DNA of 64,000 nucleotides from Pseudogemmobacter faecipullorum (GTDB taxonomy: Bacteria; Pseudomonadota; Alphaproteobacteria; Rhodobacterales; Rhodobacteraceae): NCBI RefSeq assembly GCF_020539525.1, contig NZ_JACDXX010000009.1, positions 124,001 through 188,000 of the forward strand. The letters are read 5' to 3'. The translations under genes were made by a program, and so were the position numbers. Under the pieces are notes generated by a model. That model saw nothing but the letters and a program-made list of their open reading frames with translations. It made no database searches and was not told the origin of the DNA. Positions 1 through 7,352 of this stretch are shown one piece after another; position 1 is the first letter of the stretch; every line of letters starts with the position of its first letter.

Positions 1-728
1 TCTGGCCTGGCCGCCGCAGCCTTGCCGGGGGCAGGCTTATTGGCGGCAGGGGGGGAGGCCTCTGCCGCCAGGATGGCGGCGCTTGCGCCAGCGGCAACCG
101 GAGCGGCACCTGCTGGGGTGGCGAGGGGGGCTGCGCTGACCCCGCCGGCATCATAGCTGCCCGGGGCGGCCGCTTTGGCGGCGGCCAGGCTTTCATTGCT
201 GTCAAGCACCGGCGCGGCGGGGGCTTTGCTCTCGGCCTGTTCGCGGCGCAAAGCGGTTACCGACAGCTTTGCCGGCTGGCCTGCCAGCAGGCCAAGCGCA
301 TCCGCCGCATCCGAGCTGATCTGCAGTTTCGGGCCGGGATTGTCGCGCTCGCGCTTAAACAGCGCGCCGATGACGAATTTGCCATTGGCGGGGTTGCGCA
401 TAATCACCCGCTCGGGATCGGTCACATCGGGCGAGGCCACCCAGACGCCGCCGAGGGAAGGCCGGCCGTCCCAGAGCGCCTGATCGCTGACCTGAAACAC
501 CTGGGGGGCCTCAACATCGCGTTCGACAATCCGGGTCGAGCGCTGGGTTTTCGGTGCCGCCACCTCTCCCGGGGCGGCGGCTTCGCTGCTGTCGCTGCCG
601 GCAACGCATCCGGCCAGAGCCATCGCCGCACCACCGGCCAGCAAGAGCTGCACCAGCGGGCGCAAAGCTGCCCGGGCCGGGCCAGCCGTGGTGATATCCG
701 TCTCCGCCTGAAGAACTGCTCTGATCAT
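1..728 (-). CDS. SPOR-type lipoprotein, 3' end outside window
   Basis: Only the first 242 codons are inside the window; the frame is open at the window edge. I start it at the ATG at 728, behind an AAGAGG ribosome-binding site. The N-terminus has a hydrophobic stretch ending in a lipobox (LAGC, Cys at about residue 41), so the protein is probably an outer-membrane or periplasmic lipoprotein. A conserved block follows at about residues 80-165 (DGRPSLGGVWVA, then RERDNPGPK, then LGLLAGQPAKLSVTALRR), then an Ala/Pro-rich linker. This block resembles Rhodobacterales proteins annotated as SPOR-domain proteins, in which a peptidoglycan-binding SPOR domain follows the linker; that C-terminal part is not visible here. 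The assignment is family recall, not proof. Confidence 0.7.
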   Translation of the reverse strand, partial: MIRAVLQAETDITTAGPARAALRPLVQLLLAGGAAMALAGCVAGSDSSEAAAPGEVAAPKTQRSTRIVERDVEAPQVFQVSDQALWDGRPSLGGVWVASPDVTDPERVIMRNPANGKFVIGALFKRERDNPGPKLQISSDAADALGLLAGQPAKLSVTALRREQAESKAPAAPVLDSNESLAAAKAAAPGSYDAGGVSAAPLATPAGAAPVAAGASAAILAAEASPPAANKPAPGKAAAARP

Positions 729-1248
729 CTGCGCCTCTTGCGGCGCGGTCTGCGCCGCGCTTGGGTTGTTCTGATAACTTTGTCCGGGAACCGGGCCGAA
801 AGGGATGGTGTAAACTGACTTGATAAACTGACCATAGGTATCGCAGATCTGCCTGCCCGGCCCGGGAACGGGCCTGAACCTGCGCTGCGGAAAAATACTG
901 TTTCCTGCTGGCGCAATCATAGTCAGAGCGCGCGGTCAAGGAAAGGCCTCAGCGTCCGGGGCGGGATCACGAAGCAAGGAAAGGCCTGGCAGGCGCAGGG
1001 GAGAGAATCACCGGGGAGGGGCGGTGGTCCGCAAGGGCGTCACACCGGGAATTGATCGGGCATGGCCGGGTCTGCTGGCTTTTGCCGGGCGGGCAGGGAC
1101 CCAGTAAATTAAGGCTGCGGCCCTGGACAAGCGAAACCAGAGCCCTGGCGGATTGCGAAGGGTTCTGGACGCGGCCGCCGGCTTGTGATTACAACGGGAT
1201 GCGCTGTCGCCGCGCCGGAGCTTTGCCCGGCTCGGGGCCCGCGCCTGC
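729..1248. other. Intergenic stretch without recognisable gene
   Basis: I see no coding frame with a plausible start and ribosome-binding site on either strand. The only structure noticed is a perfect 13-bp direct repeat (CAAGGAAAGGCCT) at 937-949 and 975-987. The promoter of the leftward lipoprotein gene should lie just right of 728, and the tRNA-Ser promoter near the right edge. Confidence 0.5.
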
Positions 1249-1338
1249 GGACAGGTGGCCGAGTGGTTTAAGGCTCTAGTCTTGAAAACTAGCGTGCGGG
1301 GAACCGTACCGTGGGTTCGAATCCCACCCTGTCCGCCA
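1249..1338 (+). tRNA. tRNA-Ser (anticodon TGA)
   Basis: This is a 90-nt class II tRNA. The acceptor stem GGACAGG pairs with CCTGTCC, and the anticodon loop CTTGAAA gives TGA. A long variable arm (GTGCGGGGAACCGTACC) follows, then the T-arm GGGTTCGAATCCC, discriminator G and an encoded CCA. The gene is intact although a mobile element is joined to its 3' side. The recombinase of that element is read on the opposite strand through the 3' two thirds of the tRNA. Confidence 0.97.
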
Positions 1339-2955
1339 CGTTAGTATGAAACCGGGAACGCCGATTCCCGCCGATTTCCCTCCCTTCGTGGCCATGAGCG
1401 TCTTCAACAGGACGTTTTTGTTGCCTTTGATGTAGATCGCATCGTCCGCGACCTCGACACGCTGCGCGAAAGCCCGGACGTGTTCCCGCCGATAGCCGCC
1501 CTTTCCAAGCCGGAGCCGGGTGCGGGCTTCGGACGCCAGTTCGCGCACGGCCGCCCCGGTGATGCCCTGATGGGCCGAGCCTTTCAGCATGGCCTCGGTC
1601 CTTTCGGCATCGGCCCGCGCCTGATCCCGTAGCGCGGTCAACCCCGCGATCCGTTCGCCAAGGGCAGATTCGGCCGGATCGAGCGAACCGGCCTCGATGG
1701 CGTCGTAGAGCCGCTTGAGGCGCATGTCGGCCTCGGCCGCGCGCTGGTTCAATTCGGCGATGTGCTGGCTGCGCCGCTCGACGCTCTCCTGCCGGCGATC
1801 CAGCAGCGATGCGAGGATTTCTTCGATCCGCTCGGGATCGAGAAGCCGTTCCTCGATGTGACCGACCACGATGCGGTCGAGCTTGTCCATGGGAATCGCC
1901 CGGCCCTTGCAGCCGGTTTCGCCCTGCCGCGCCCGGATCGAACAGGCATAATAGCGGTAGCGGCCGTTCTTGCCGGTGCGCAGCGTCATCGCGCCGCCGC
2001 AATTGCCGCAATGGCAGATGCCGGTCAGCAGGTTTGGCCCGCTGACGACGCGCGGTGGCGTCACTTTGGGATTGTTGGCCTGCAAACGGCTCTGCACCGC
2101 CTCGAACGTCTCAAGGTCGATCAGGGGCGGCACCGCGACGGTGACGATTTCTTCCTCGGGCTTCACCTCGCCCTTCTTGGAGCGACGATTGAAGCGATGC
2201 TCGCCGATATAGGTGCGACGTGTCAGGATGCGGTGAAGCTGGCCAATGCCCCAACGTCCGCCGCTGCGGGTGAACATGCTGTTCCTGTTGAGGGTGCTGA
2301 CGATGTTCTTGACGCCCATCGGGCCGGATGTGCCGTCGCCTTCCGATGCAAGGCGGAAGATCATCCGCACGGTATCGGCGTGGAGCGGGTCGATCTCCAG
2401 CTTCTTCTTCATCTTCGTGCCGCGCTGCTCGGCGTCGATCACACGGTAGCCGATGGGCGGCAGCGAGCCGTTCCAGAAGCCTTGCCGGGCATTCTCTTTC
2501 AAGGCGCGCAGAACGTGCTTGGCGTTCTCCTTGGACTGATATTCGTCGAACAACGCCATGATCTGCCGCATCATGACGTGCATGGGATCGTCGCCCATCT
2601 CCTGCGTGATGGAGACGAGCTTGACGCCGTTCTTCGCCAGCTTGCGGACATAGAACTCCAGCTCGAAGTGATCGCGGAAGAAGCGGCTAAACGAATGGAC
2701 CACGACAACATCGAAGGGCGCGGGCTTTGACGTGCCCGCCTCGATCATCCGTTGAAACTCTGGCCGGCGGTCATTGGTCGCCGATGCTCCGGGTTCCACA
2801 AAGGTCTCGACGAGCTGATAGCCACGCGAGGCGCAATAGGCTTCGCCTTGCCGCTTCTGATCCGGGATCGACACGTCATGCTCGGCCTGCCGGGCGGTCG
2901 AGACACGCAGATAGAGCGCGGCGCGCAGTGCGACATGGGGACTCTGCATGTTCAT
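1276..2955 (-). CDS. Large serine recombinase (integrase of tRNA-Ser element)
   Basis: A 559-residue site-specific recombinase. The N-terminal resolvase domain carries the catalytic serine in LRVST (Ser19). A recombinase domain follows at about residues 165-300, then a zinc ribbon (CHCGNC with the partner cysteines in YYAC and GCKG, about 310-350) and a charged coiled-coil tail. This is the usual architecture of phage and ICE serine integrases. The ATG at 2955 overlaps the stop of the antitoxin gene as ATGA and has AAGGAGA upstream; an in-frame ATG two codons on is an alternative. The last 20 residues, from TRP-ARG-THR-GLY to the TAG, are read from the complementary strand of tRNA-Ser, starting exactly at the tRNA 3' end (1338). 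The gene end was therefore supplied by the attachment site. Confidence 0.93.
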   Translation of the reverse strand: MNMQSPHVALRAALYLRVSTARQAEHDVSIPDQKRQGEAYCASRGYQLVETFVEPGASATNDRRPEFQRMIEAGTSKPAPFDVVVVHSFSRFFRDHFELEFYVRKLAKNGVKLVSITQEMGDDPMHVMMRQIMALFDEYQSKENAKHVLRALKENARQGFWNGSLPPIGYRVIDAEQRGTKMKKKLEIDPLHADTVRMIFRLASEGDGTSGPMGVKNIVSTLNRNSMFTRSGGRWGIGQLHRILTRRTYIGEHRFNRRSKKGEVKPEEEIVTVAVPPLIDLETFEAVQSRLQANNPKVTPPRVVSGPNLLTGICHCGNCGGAMTLRTGKNGRYRYYACSIRARQGETGCKGRAIPMDKLDRIVVGHIEERLLDPERIEEILASLLDRRQESVERRSQHIAELNQRAAEADMRLKRLYDAIEAGSLDPAESALGERIAGLTALRDQARADAERTEAMLKGSAHQGITGAAVRELASEARTRLRLGKGGYRREHVRAFAQRVEVADDAIYIKGNKNVLLKTLMATKGGKSAGIGVPGFILTWRTGWDSNPRYGSPHASFQD

Positions 2956-3341
2956 AGCGCGTCTCCTTTCGCGGCACGGCGCTCAATCAGCGGCAGCTCC
3001 AGCGCCACGCGATCATAAAGAACGCGGGGCATGACTTTCCGGCCATGCCCCTTCTCCATGCGGACAAGGCCGTAGCTCGCCATCGTCTTGAGGGTGCGGG
3101 ACAGGCTGGGCTTCGTCCGTCCGGTCATCTGCGACAGTTCCTCCAGCGAGCCGGGCGAGTGTTCGTCGATGACGCGCAGCAGTTCGCGGTTCCCGCTGGA
3201 CAGGATTTGCGCGAAAGATTCCGTGGACGTGAACCACACCTTCGGATCGTCGGGCGCGGGCTTTTCTTCGCCGCGCGCAATCCGCATGGTGCGGTCCTTC
3301 ATCTCGTCATAGTCGGCGATCCCGACTTTCAACGTGGTCAT
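2952..3341 (-). CDS. tumA: TumA-type winged-HTH antitoxin (HVO_A0114-like)
   Basis: A 129-residue protein with a winged helix-turn-helix at about residues 60-110 (SLEELSQMTGRTKPSLSRTL, then a wing ending in the basic GHGRK). It resembles the MarR/HVO_A0114-type regulators that serve as antitoxin to TumE toxins. In this TA family the toxin gene comes first and the antitoxin second, as here. The start overlaps the tumE stop by ATGA and has a GGAGCGAGG ribosome-binding site. The 3' end overlaps the recombinase start by ATGA. The likely role is to neutralise TumE and autoregulate the operon. Family assignment is from recall of motifs and context. Confidence 0.78.
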   Translation of the reverse strand: MTTLKVGIADYDEMKDRTMRIARGEEKPAPDDPKVWFTSTESFAQILSSGNRELLRVIDEHSPGSLEELSQMTGRTKPSLSRTLKTMASYGLVRMEKGHGRKVMPRVLYDRVALELPLIERRAAKGDAL

Positions 3342-3691
3342 AGCACACCTCGCTCCTTCAACACCGCATCCACTGCCTGCCAGAAGTCGGCCAGCAGCGT
3401 GGCCGCGTCCTGCCAGTCATAGGGCTTCACGGTCTGGAGGCGATGCCGATGATCCATCGGCTTGCCCCTCTTGCCCCGGCCGACCGGATGGGCGTTATCA
3501 AAGCCGACCAGCCGTTCGCCCGAAGGCCCATGAAGCGTGAGCGAGTAATCGAGGCCGTGCGGCTTTTCCGGTGAGACCGGAACGCGGGTGACGACGAACT
3601 TCACCCAATGGCCGCCCTCGGGATCGACAACGAGCACCTGTCCGTCGAGGTCCAGAAGCGTGTCGAGGCTCGGATCACGATCCCCGCTCAT
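3338..3691 (-). CDS. tumE: TumE-type toxin (DUF6516 family)
   Basis: A 117-residue protein. Characteristic features are a start with LDLDGQVLVVDPEGG, the WVKFVV strand, the GLDYSLTLHGPSGERLVGFDNAH block and the basic GRGKRGKPMDHRH segment. This pattern matches the DUF6516/TumE toxins, which are usually paired with a downstream HTH antitoxin. No signal peptide or membrane segment is present, so it acts in the cytoplasm. The start overlaps the upstream small gene by ATGA, and its ribosome-binding site is weak. Translation therefore probably depends on coupling, which would keep toxin levels low. Confidence 0.78.
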   Translation of the reverse strand: MSGDRDPSLDTLLDLDGQVLVVDPEGGHWVKFVVTRVPVSPEKPHGLDYSLTLHGPSGERLVGFDNAHPVGRGKRGKPMDHRHRLQTVKPYDWQDAATLLADFWQAVDAVLKERGVL

Positions 3692-4011
3692 GACTTGTTA
3701 TTACCATCTGGTGTTAATTCAGGCAAGCTCTCATTGCCCGGATCGGCATCGACAGACCCGAACAACCGGTCGAGCACGTCGCCGAAATACCGCTCGAAGA
3801 TGTCGATCTCGGCCTCGGTGACAGGCACCTTTTCGGGCCAGTCGTCGAAGACCGGCAGTGCTTCAACATCGACGATGCGAAGCGGCGACCTGCGGCGCTC
3901 CCGGCCGCCTGGCGTCGGTTCGTCGGCGTAGTCGAACAGATCGTCGGGGAGTGCATCAGGGACCGGGTGTAGCGGTCGCCCTTTACGGGCGCGGTGGCGC
4001 TCTGCACACAT
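3688..4011 (-). CDS. Small acidic protein, first gene of the TA-recombinase operon
   Basis: A 107-residue protein of unknown function. I start it at the ATG at 4011, which has a near-perfect AGGAGG site; a longer frame extends to 4146, into the insertion-sequence remnant, and lacks support. The first 15 residues are basic (MCAERHRARKGRPLH). The rest is acidic, with predicted helical segments such as EAEIDIFERYFGDVLDRLF. It has no membrane segment and no motif I recognise. Its stop overlaps the toxin start as ATGA, so toxin, antitoxin and recombinase translation may all depend on translation of this gene. It could be an accessory TA component or a recombination factor. Confidence 0.72.
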   Translation of the reverse strand: MCAERHRARKGRPLHPVPDALPDDLFDYADEPTPGGRERRRSPLRIVDVEALPVFDDWPEKVPVTEAEIDIFERYFGDVLDRLFGSVDADPGNESLPELTPDGNNKS

Positions 4012-4084
4012 GGAATCCTCCTTGGTTCTGGTGGATTCCGGGGCGCTACTGGCCCCGGAATTAAGCGAACCATGGAGGGCATTC

Positions 4085-4571
4085 GGCGATCTGCGCCAGA
4101 AGATCAGGCAGAACAGGTGCATCTTCTCCACCATCGAACTGGTCAACGCCCTCGAACAGGAAAAGCCAAAGGCAAGGCAGGGCAGATCGCCGAGGGCCTG
4201 ACCAGGCTCGACCTCGTGATTCTGGATGAACTTGGCTATCTGCCCTTCAGCCCCTCTCGGGCGGGGCGCTTCTGTTCCATCTGCTGAGCAAGCTCTGCGG
4301 GCGCACCAGCGAGGCGATCACCGCCAACCTCAGCTTCAGCGAATGGGCCACGGTCTTTGGTGATGCCAAGATGACCACTGCCTTGCTCGACCGCCTCACC
4401 CACCGCTGTCACATCCTGGAGACCGGAAACGACAGCTTCCGCTTCAAGGCAAGCTGAGCAACTGCAGATAGGAAAAAGAAGGAGACACCCCCCAGACCCC
4501 AGCTTGAACCGAAATCCATAATCAGATGTGGCTCAATTATCGGTGACAAAACCGGCTCAGTTCCGTGTGAG
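4085..4571 (+). mobile_element. IS21-family remnant (right part only)
   Basis: The segment contains the 3' part of a broken istB-like gene. A non-coding tail follows in which CTCAATTATCGGTGACAAAA and CCGGCTCAGTT resemble the terminal region of IS21-type elements. No istA and no left end are present. The right boundary near 4571 is approximate and no target duplication could be defined. The remnant directly adjoins the start of the leftward TA-recombinase operon and may have removed sequence that once lay upstream of it. Confidence 0.65.
4092..4457 (+). pseudogene. istB-like transposition ATPase, broken
   Basis: IstB sequence can be read only by changing frame. FSTIELVNALEQEK is in one frame, then [20 protein letters not shown] (the Walker B region) in another. 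After about 4257 a third frame gives [29 protein letters not shown] and [13 protein letters not shown], ending with TGA at 4457. The N-terminal part with Walker A is absent. With at least two frame disruptions and a missing N-terminus it cannot make a working IstB. Confidence 0.82.
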
Positions 4572-4752
4572 ATTCAACAGGCAGTTGCGCAGCTGGGTGT
4601 GACGCCGGGAACCGGGCCATTTCCGGGCTTTCCGGCCGTCTTTTGTCGTGTAGCAGCCGGGGCACGATTATCCAAATAAGATACCCACCCGCCACGGCTC
4701 CGGGCGGTGGCTGCTGATCTGTAGAAAACGGTCAGGCCCCCGGCTTTGTCAT

Positions 4753-4780
4753 AAAAAAGCCCGCCGGTGAGGGCGGGCTT
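4753..4780 (-). terminator. Terminator of the DEAD-box helicase gene
   Basis: On the minus strand AAGCCCGCC, a short loop and GGCGGGCTT are followed by a T run. The hairpin lies just downstream of the helicase stop. Confidence 0.85.
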
Positions 4781-4787
4781 ATCTGGG

Positions 4788-6539
4788 TCAGTTGTCCTGT
4801 GATCCGGCATCGGTGAGGACCTGTACCTCGTTTTCACGCGGATCATCTGCCGGCTCATCGGCGATCTGCGGGAAGTCGATGCGGAAGCTGCGCAGCAGGA
4901 ATTCCGGGACATGATCGCCCATGCCGACCACCTGGGGGCCATCATCGCGACGGTCGCGGCGATGGTGCTCGCGGTGGCTGTGGTCGCGCTGAGCATTGTC
5001 ACGCGGCTGGCTGTCACGGCCATTGCTGTGACCGTTTTCACGCGCGGCTGCGGGCTCACGCGAGGTCTGGGCCTCACGTGGCTGGCGCTGGCTGTCACGG
5101 CCCGTGCTGCGACCGGCGTCGCGGCGGGGCTCGGCTTTCTCGCGACGGGGTTCGTTCTGACGGGGCTCGCTCTGACGGGGCTCGCTCTGCGGTTCGGCAG
5201 GTGCTTGCGGCTGTTCGTTGCCGGCCTCAGCCAGCACAGGGGTCTGATCCTCACGGGCAGCACGCTCACGCTCGCCACCGCGCGAACGGTCGCGGCCACG
5301 GCCAGCCCGCTCCGCGCCGCGCTCGCCGCGCGGCTTGCTTTCGCTGCGTTCACGCGGCGGGCGGGCCGAGCCAGCCCCGGCCAGATCGGTGCCTTCGGGC
5401 AGTTCGGCGCGGGGGATTTCGGTCTTGATCAGTGCCTCAACCCCGGCCAGCTGCCTCGCATCATGCGGGGTCGAGATCGTGAAGGCCTTGCCGTGACGAC
5501 CGGCACGGCCGGTGCGGCCGATGCGGTGCACATAATCCTCGGGATGGCTCGGCACGTCGAAGTTAAAGACATGGCTGACCGCCGGGATATCGAGGCCGCG
5601 CGCCGCCACATCGGAAGCGACGAGAATATGCAGGCTGCCATCGCGGAAGGCGTCGAGCGTCTTCATCCGTTCGGACTGGGCCAGATCCCCATGGATCGGT
5701 GCGGCGTTGAATCCATGCGATTTCAGCGATTTGGCGACGACATCCACATCCATCTTGCGGTTGCAGAAGATGATGCCATTGGTGCAGGCCTCACCCTCGG
5801 CCCGGATCAGCTCGCGCAGAACCGCGCGCTTTTCGGTGAAGGTGCGGTCTTTGCGCGAAGGGGTGAAGAACACCAGCTTCTGGTCGATATTGGTATTGGT
5901 GGTGGCCTGACGCGCCACTTCGACCCGGGCCGGAGCATTCAGGAAAGTATTGGTAATGCGCTCAATTTCCGGCGCCATGGTGGCGGAATAGAACATGGTC
6001 TGACGGGTGAAGGGCGTCAGCTGGAAGATGCGCTCGATATCGGGGATGAAGCCCATGTCGAGCATCCGGTCGGCCTCATCGACCACCATGATCTGCACGC
6101 CGGTCAGCAAGAGCTTGCCGCGCTCGAAATGGTCGAGCAACCGGCCCGGGGTGGCGATCAGCACATCGACGCCGCGGTCGATCAGCTTATCCTGCTCGCC
6201 AAAGGCGACGCCGCCGATCAGCAGCGCCTTGGTCAGCTTGGTATGTTTGGCATAGATGTCGAAATTCTCGGCCACCTGGGCGGCCAGCTCGCGCGTCGGG
6301 CAGAGCACGAGGCTGCGCGGCATGCGGGCGCGGGCGCGGCCCTGGCCCAGAAGCGTGATCATCGGCAGCGTGAAGCTGGCGGTTTTGCCGGTGCCGGTCT
6401 GGGCGATGCCCAGCACGTCGCGGCCTTTCAGCGCTTCGGGAATGGCTTCGGCCTGGATCGGAGTGGGGCTTTCATAGCCGGCTTCCGAAACAGCCTGAAG
6501 GACACGGGGGTCAAGCGCGAGATCTGAAAATTTGGTCAT
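4788..6539 (-). CDS. DEAD-box ATP-dependent RNA helicase (RhlE/DeaD type)
   Basis: A 583-residue RNA helicase. Visible motifs in order are the Q motif (SPTPIQ, 25-30), motif I AQTGTGKT (46-53), PTREL (81-85), DEAD (154-157), SAT (185-187), and near 340 HRIGRTGR. Together these give an intact two-lobed RecA core. From about residue 400 there is a long extension of Arg, Glu, Gln and Pro, with repeated QSEPRQSEPRQNEPR units, and an acidic C-terminus; such tails bind RNA or partner proteins. It probably remodels rRNA or mRNA structure. It is monocistronic, with its own terminator and a 318-bp divergent upstream region. RhlE or CsdA-like cannot be decided here. Confidence 0.93.
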   Translation of the reverse strand: MTKFSDLALDPRVLQAVSEAGYESPTPIQAEAIPEALKGRDVLGIAQTGTGKTASFTLPMITLLGQGRARARMPRSLVLCPTRELAAQVAENFDIYAKHTKLTKALLIGGVAFGEQDKLIDRGVDVLIATPGRLLDHFERGKLLLTGVQIMVVDEADRMLDMGFIPDIERIFQLTPFTRQTMFYSATMAPEIERITNTFLNAPARVEVARQATTNTNIDQKLVFFTPSRKDRTFTEKRAVLRELIRAEGEACTNGIIFCNRKMDVDVVAKSLKSHGFNAAPIHGDLAQSERMKTLDAFRDGSLHILVASDVAARGLDIPAVSHVFNFDVPSHPEDYVHRIGRTGRAGRHGKAFTISTPHDARQLAGVEALIKTEIPRAELPEGTDLAGAGSARPPRERSESKPRGERGAERAGRGRDRSRGGERERAAREDQTPVLAEAGNEQPQAPAEPQSEPRQSEPRQNEPRREKAEPRRDAGRSTGRDSQRQPREAQTSREPAAARENGHSNGRDSQPRDNAQRDHSHREHHRRDRRDDGPQVVGMGDHVPEFLLRSFRIDFPQIADEPADDPRENEVQVLTDAGSQDN

Positions 6540-6857
6540 AGGCGTCCAGTGGTGGCGGCCGGAGACTGAAGAGACTGCAAGGCCGCGGGAGGGCGGGACG
6601 CAGGTTCAGGCGCCCCATCGGATCAGCCCGCCGGATTGCGGGTTGATCGCCGATACAATGAAATGCAGGCCGGGTCAATCTTACGGCGGTTTTTGCCCGT
6701 AAAACGGCAAAATTTGAACTTAACCCCGTGGTTACCCGGGGGGGAACCAGACCCTGGCGCAGGCAGAGCCGGGCCGGGGCTGGCGAATGGGGGGATTTTG
6801 CCACCTGTCTTGAATGGTGAGAATTCTTCCCCATCTGCAAGCGGTAACAGCTGAGGT
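6540..6857. promoter_or_regulatory. Divergent intergenic region, helicase / zinc-finger gene
   Basis: No gene is seen. The region separates two divergent genes and must hold both promoters and probably a long leader for the helicase. GCCCGTAAAACGGC-type imperfect dyads occur near 6690-6715, but I cannot assign promoters with confidence. Confidence 0.35.
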
Positions 6858-7262
6858 ATGCCGATGAAATGTCCGGTCGATAATGAGACCCTTCTGATGA
6901 CGATGCGCGAAGGCGTCGAGATTGACTATTGCCCGAAATGCCGGGGGGTCTGGCTCGACCGGGGCGAGCTGGACAAGCTGATTGGCGCCGCAGCTCAGCA
7001 GCCGCTGTCGCAGCCTGTTCAGGCGGCAGCGGGATATGGCGCAGCGCCGCCGCCCTTGCCCGAGGGCCAGGCCTATGGCCGCCCGGCGGCCGATTACCGC
7101 CGCGATGCGCCGCGTGATCTGTCGCAGGGCCGCGACAGCTATCGCCGCCGCGATGATGACGATGATGATGACCGCGACCGCGATGGCTATCGCCGCTATG
7201 ACGATTACAAAGGGCATAAGCGCCGCAAGGGCGGCTTCCTCGCCGATATTTTTGATTTCTGA
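6858..7262 (+). CDS. TFIIB-type zinc-finger domain protein
   Basis: A 134-residue protein. The N-terminus (about 1-45) has CPVD followed by IDYCPKCRGVWLDRGELDKL, the signature of bacterial zf-TFIIB proteins. As in many relatives, the second Cys of the first knuckle is an Asp. The rest is low complexity: a Gln/Ala linker, then a strongly charged Arg/Asp stretch (RRRDDDDDDDRDRDGYRR) and a short basic end GHKRRKGG. No function is established for the family; nucleic-acid or protein binding is plausible. It ends at a bidirectional terminator shared with the converging prfC. Confidence 0.85.
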   Translation: MPMKCPVDNETLLMTMREGVEIDYCPKCRGVWLDRGELDKLIGAAAQQPLSQPVQAAAGYGAAPPPLPEGQAYGRPAADYRRDAPRDLSQGRDSYRRRDDDDDDDRDRDGYRRYDDYKGHKRRKGGFLADIFDF

Positions 7263-7302
7263 TCCCGCATCAGGATCGCTGCAGAGAAACCTGATCTGTA
7301 AA

Positions 7303-7335
7303 GAAAAACGGCCCGGACTGCTCCGGGCCGTTTTG
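7303..7335. terminator. Bidirectional terminator between zinc-finger gene and prfC
   Basis: The stem CGGCCCGGA / TCCGGGCCG has an A run on the left and a T run on the right, so it can stop transcription in both directions between convergent genes. Confidence 0.88.
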
Positions 7336-7352
7336 TCATTGGGGCCTGAGCC

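Noticed and set aside
511-939. 142-codon minus-strand frame overlapping the lipoprotein start
   Set aside because: Arg-rich, no domain; the lipoprotein frame starting at 728 has a lipobox and a ribosome-binding site.
3994-4287. Intact small gene with the [11 protein letters not shown] motif
   Set aside because: It is only a fragment of a frameshifted IstB; the frame on both sides of the motif does not match the family.
4911-6527. Long open frame (538 codons) antisense to the DEAD-box helicase
   Set aside because: It has no recognisable domain or ribosome-binding site and covers a clearly conserved helicase gene; long antisense frames are expected at this GC content.
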